From Paragorgia papillata (Eukaryota > Cnidaria > Anthozoa > Scleralcyonacea > Coralliidae): DNA of 64,000 bases. The notes under the pieces are model-generated. The model worked only from the letters and a program-made list of their open reading frames with translations. It was not told where the DNA came from and did not search any database. Location of the stretch: the NCBI GenBank assembly GCA_035771165.1, contig JAWNZC010000352.1, positions 124,001-188,000 of the forward strand. Reading direction: 5' to 3'. This document shows, in pieces, positions 62,786 through 64,000 of this stretch (the stretch's first letter is position 1; each line of letters starts with the position of its first letter). The translations under genes were made by a program, and so were the position numbers.

Positions 62786-63031
62786 AAGTATATTTCTATT
62801 TGTATTTCAACACCGCTTACGCAGCACACTACTTGGAAGCAATTACAGTTATATAATATTACACAACATCAGAGGAAATCACCATTGATACTTTATTAAT
62901 CAACAAAGAAAATTAAGATATTAATTGAGTACGTGTGACATAAACAAGTGCACGCTATAAAAAATAAACCGGTGACATATCTCGCATAAAAAAATTGTCT
63001 CTGTGAAACACATACAGTGCATGTAGTTTTT

Positions 63032-64000
63032 TTAGTCAGTTGTAATATAACCAACAAGCCGAACACGATACCAGTTGTTTGAACCACCCGTTCTGTAAGA
63101 ACTTGTCACCTTGAACACTATTTCATTGGAAAGATTGCTGCTCCATGGAATCGTTTGTTCATAGTAGAATGTGTTAGCGTAAACATTAAAATGAGTGTTG
63201 TAACCATAGACCTTCCCTTCTGGTTTGTTGTTGCCTTTTTGGTGAGCTTCATAGTTGAGATAAGCGTGACCATTCTTGTTCCAGAAGCTACAGTAAACTG
63301 ATATCAGAATGCCACGGGTTGCTTTCGGTAAGACGAGAGGCAGTTTTTGGGTGTAGGTTGGTGTGGACTGATGCAGTTCGATTTTTTCCAATTGGTTCAG
63401 TACTTCATTTGCGCGATGCAATGTCCACTTTCCTTGACCGGTTTGTAAATTCGCAATTTGTTTTTTCTGGCTATTTAGTTCCGTTTCAGCGCGAACGAGT
63501 TTTGCTGCCAACTGCGCCAAATTTTTCTCGAGATTCAAAAATCTTTCCTCTCTCAAGTACTTTGTCTCGCAAAGAACTCCAGAATAACCAGGTGCGCACT
63601 CGCACGTGAACCCAGTTCTTGTTGTCTTGCAGTAACCACCGTTTCTACAAGGACATTTCTGGCCACAGCTGGGACCATAATATCCGCTGCTACGATCACA
63701 ACGACAGGAAAAACAACGAAAACCATCTTGGCAAATGGCGTTGTTTTTACAAGAAGACGAGGAGCAGTCGTTGCCATCATTAGCGAAGAACTTGTGGATT
63801 TTCAAGCGATCTCCTAAAGCTGTAATTCCAATGTCGTTGAGCTGCTTTAAGGTAAGACTCCCAAGCACGCTTTCATCGATATTATGGTTCTTTAGTTTTG
63901 TCACATAAGACATCAGATTCCCGCCAGAAATACCAGCTAACTTCAGTAACTCTTTGACTGTAATGCCATAGGTACAGTGCGATGTTTGACCTGCAGATGT
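63032..64000 (-). CDS. SAM, EGF-like and coiled-coil protein, 3' part (runs off the window)
   Basis: The frame is open from 64000 down to TGA at 63032. In order: a SAM-like domain (LLKLAGISGGNLMSYVTKL through LKQLNDIGITALGDRLKIHKF), a Cys-rich stretch (DCSSSSCKNNAICQ; CFSCRCDRS), an EGF-like repeat (CPCRNGGYCKTTRTGFTCEC, GYSGVLC), a coiled coil of about 40 residues (EERFLNLEKNLAQLAAKLV...), and a C-terminal beta-rich domain of about 110 residues ending in YRVRLVGYITTD. EGF repeats are extracellular, SAM domains usually intracellular, so the pairing is unusual. A possible acceptor TCTGCAG lies at 63991-63997; the upstream part is outside the window. Confidence 0.8.
   Translation of the reverse strand, partial: TSAGQTSHCTYGITVKELLKLAGISGGNLMSYVTKLKNHNIDESVLGSLTLKQLNDIGITALGDRLKIHKFFANDGNDCSSSSCKNNAICQDGFRCFSCRCDRSSGYYGPSCGQKCPCRNGGYCKTTRTGFTCECAPGYSGVLCETKYLREERFLNLEKNLAQLAAKLVRAETELNSQKKQIANLQTGQGKWTLHRANEVLNQLEKIELHQSTPTYTQKLPLVLPKATRGILISVYCSFWNKNGHAYLNYEAHQKGNNKPEGKVYGYNTHFNVYANTFYYEQTIPWSSNLSNEIVFKVTSSYRTGGSNNWYRVRLVGYITTD

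Larger units (their letters stand above)
59459..63031. other. Intergenic region, repeat-rich
   Basis: Holds a degraded dispersed repeat with GGGGGTCCGGGGGCATGATC (about 59946-59966), an inverted-repeat element (60833-61216), a 100-bp MITE (61666-61765) and the hammerhead-like palindrome with tandem array (62300-62785). No exon seen. Confidence 0.6.

Overview
This window is animal nuclear DNA: AT-rich, with intron-split genes on both strands, long microsatellites and many short inverted-repeat elements. Gene content (TRP channel, ADAR, choline-type transporter, ETS factor, PTB domain, short collagen, SAM/EGF protein) and repeat families that I associate with sea anemones and corals suggest an anthozoan cnidarian, probably a hexacoral. 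The taxon is an inference from gene and repeat style; no marker gene fixes it.

Layout. 1-3.2 kb: intergenic, with a tRNA-derived SINE and several palindromes. 3.25-10.73 kb (+): five-exon ankyrin TRP channel. 11.73-21.36 kb (-): nine-exon ADAR RNA-editing deaminase with three dsRNA-binding domains, its introns packed with inverted-repeat elements. 25.57-30.52 kb (+): seven-exon SLC5 transporter of the high-affinity choline type. 33.23-38.78 kb: a large imperfect palindrome (arms about 2.3 kb, spacer 0.87 kb) carrying small genes like those of invertebrate virus-like DNA elements, including the C-terminal part of a packaging-ATPase-like protein. 39.47-41.39 kb (+): two tandem copies of a secreted peptide-precursor gene whose proregions are nearly identical but whose short C-terminal peptides differ strongly. 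42.52-47.82 kb (-): eight-exon ETS factor. 47.8-52.8 kb: repeats, including a 5S-derived SINE and a tandem repeat with hammerhead-ribozyme-like cores. 52.78-53.26 kb (+): PTB-domain protein. 56.52-57.69 kb (+): small secreted cysteine-rich protein. 58.14-59.46 kb (-): short secreted collagen. 59.5-63.0 kb: inverted-repeat elements and a 33-bp tandem array inside a palindrome. 63.03-64.00 kb (-): 3' part of a SAM/EGF/coiled-coil protein running off the window.

The genes look like ordinary neighbours rather than one pathway. Exon chains were built by hand from GT/AG sites, phase continuity and domain continuity; the TRP, ADAR, SLC5A7-like, ETS and collagen chains all close in frame. The best candidates for new biology are the tandem peptide genes with focal divergence in the predicted mature peptide, the palindromic virus-like element, the hammerhead-like tandem repeats, and the recurrent placement of short transposons a few bases downstream of splice donors.
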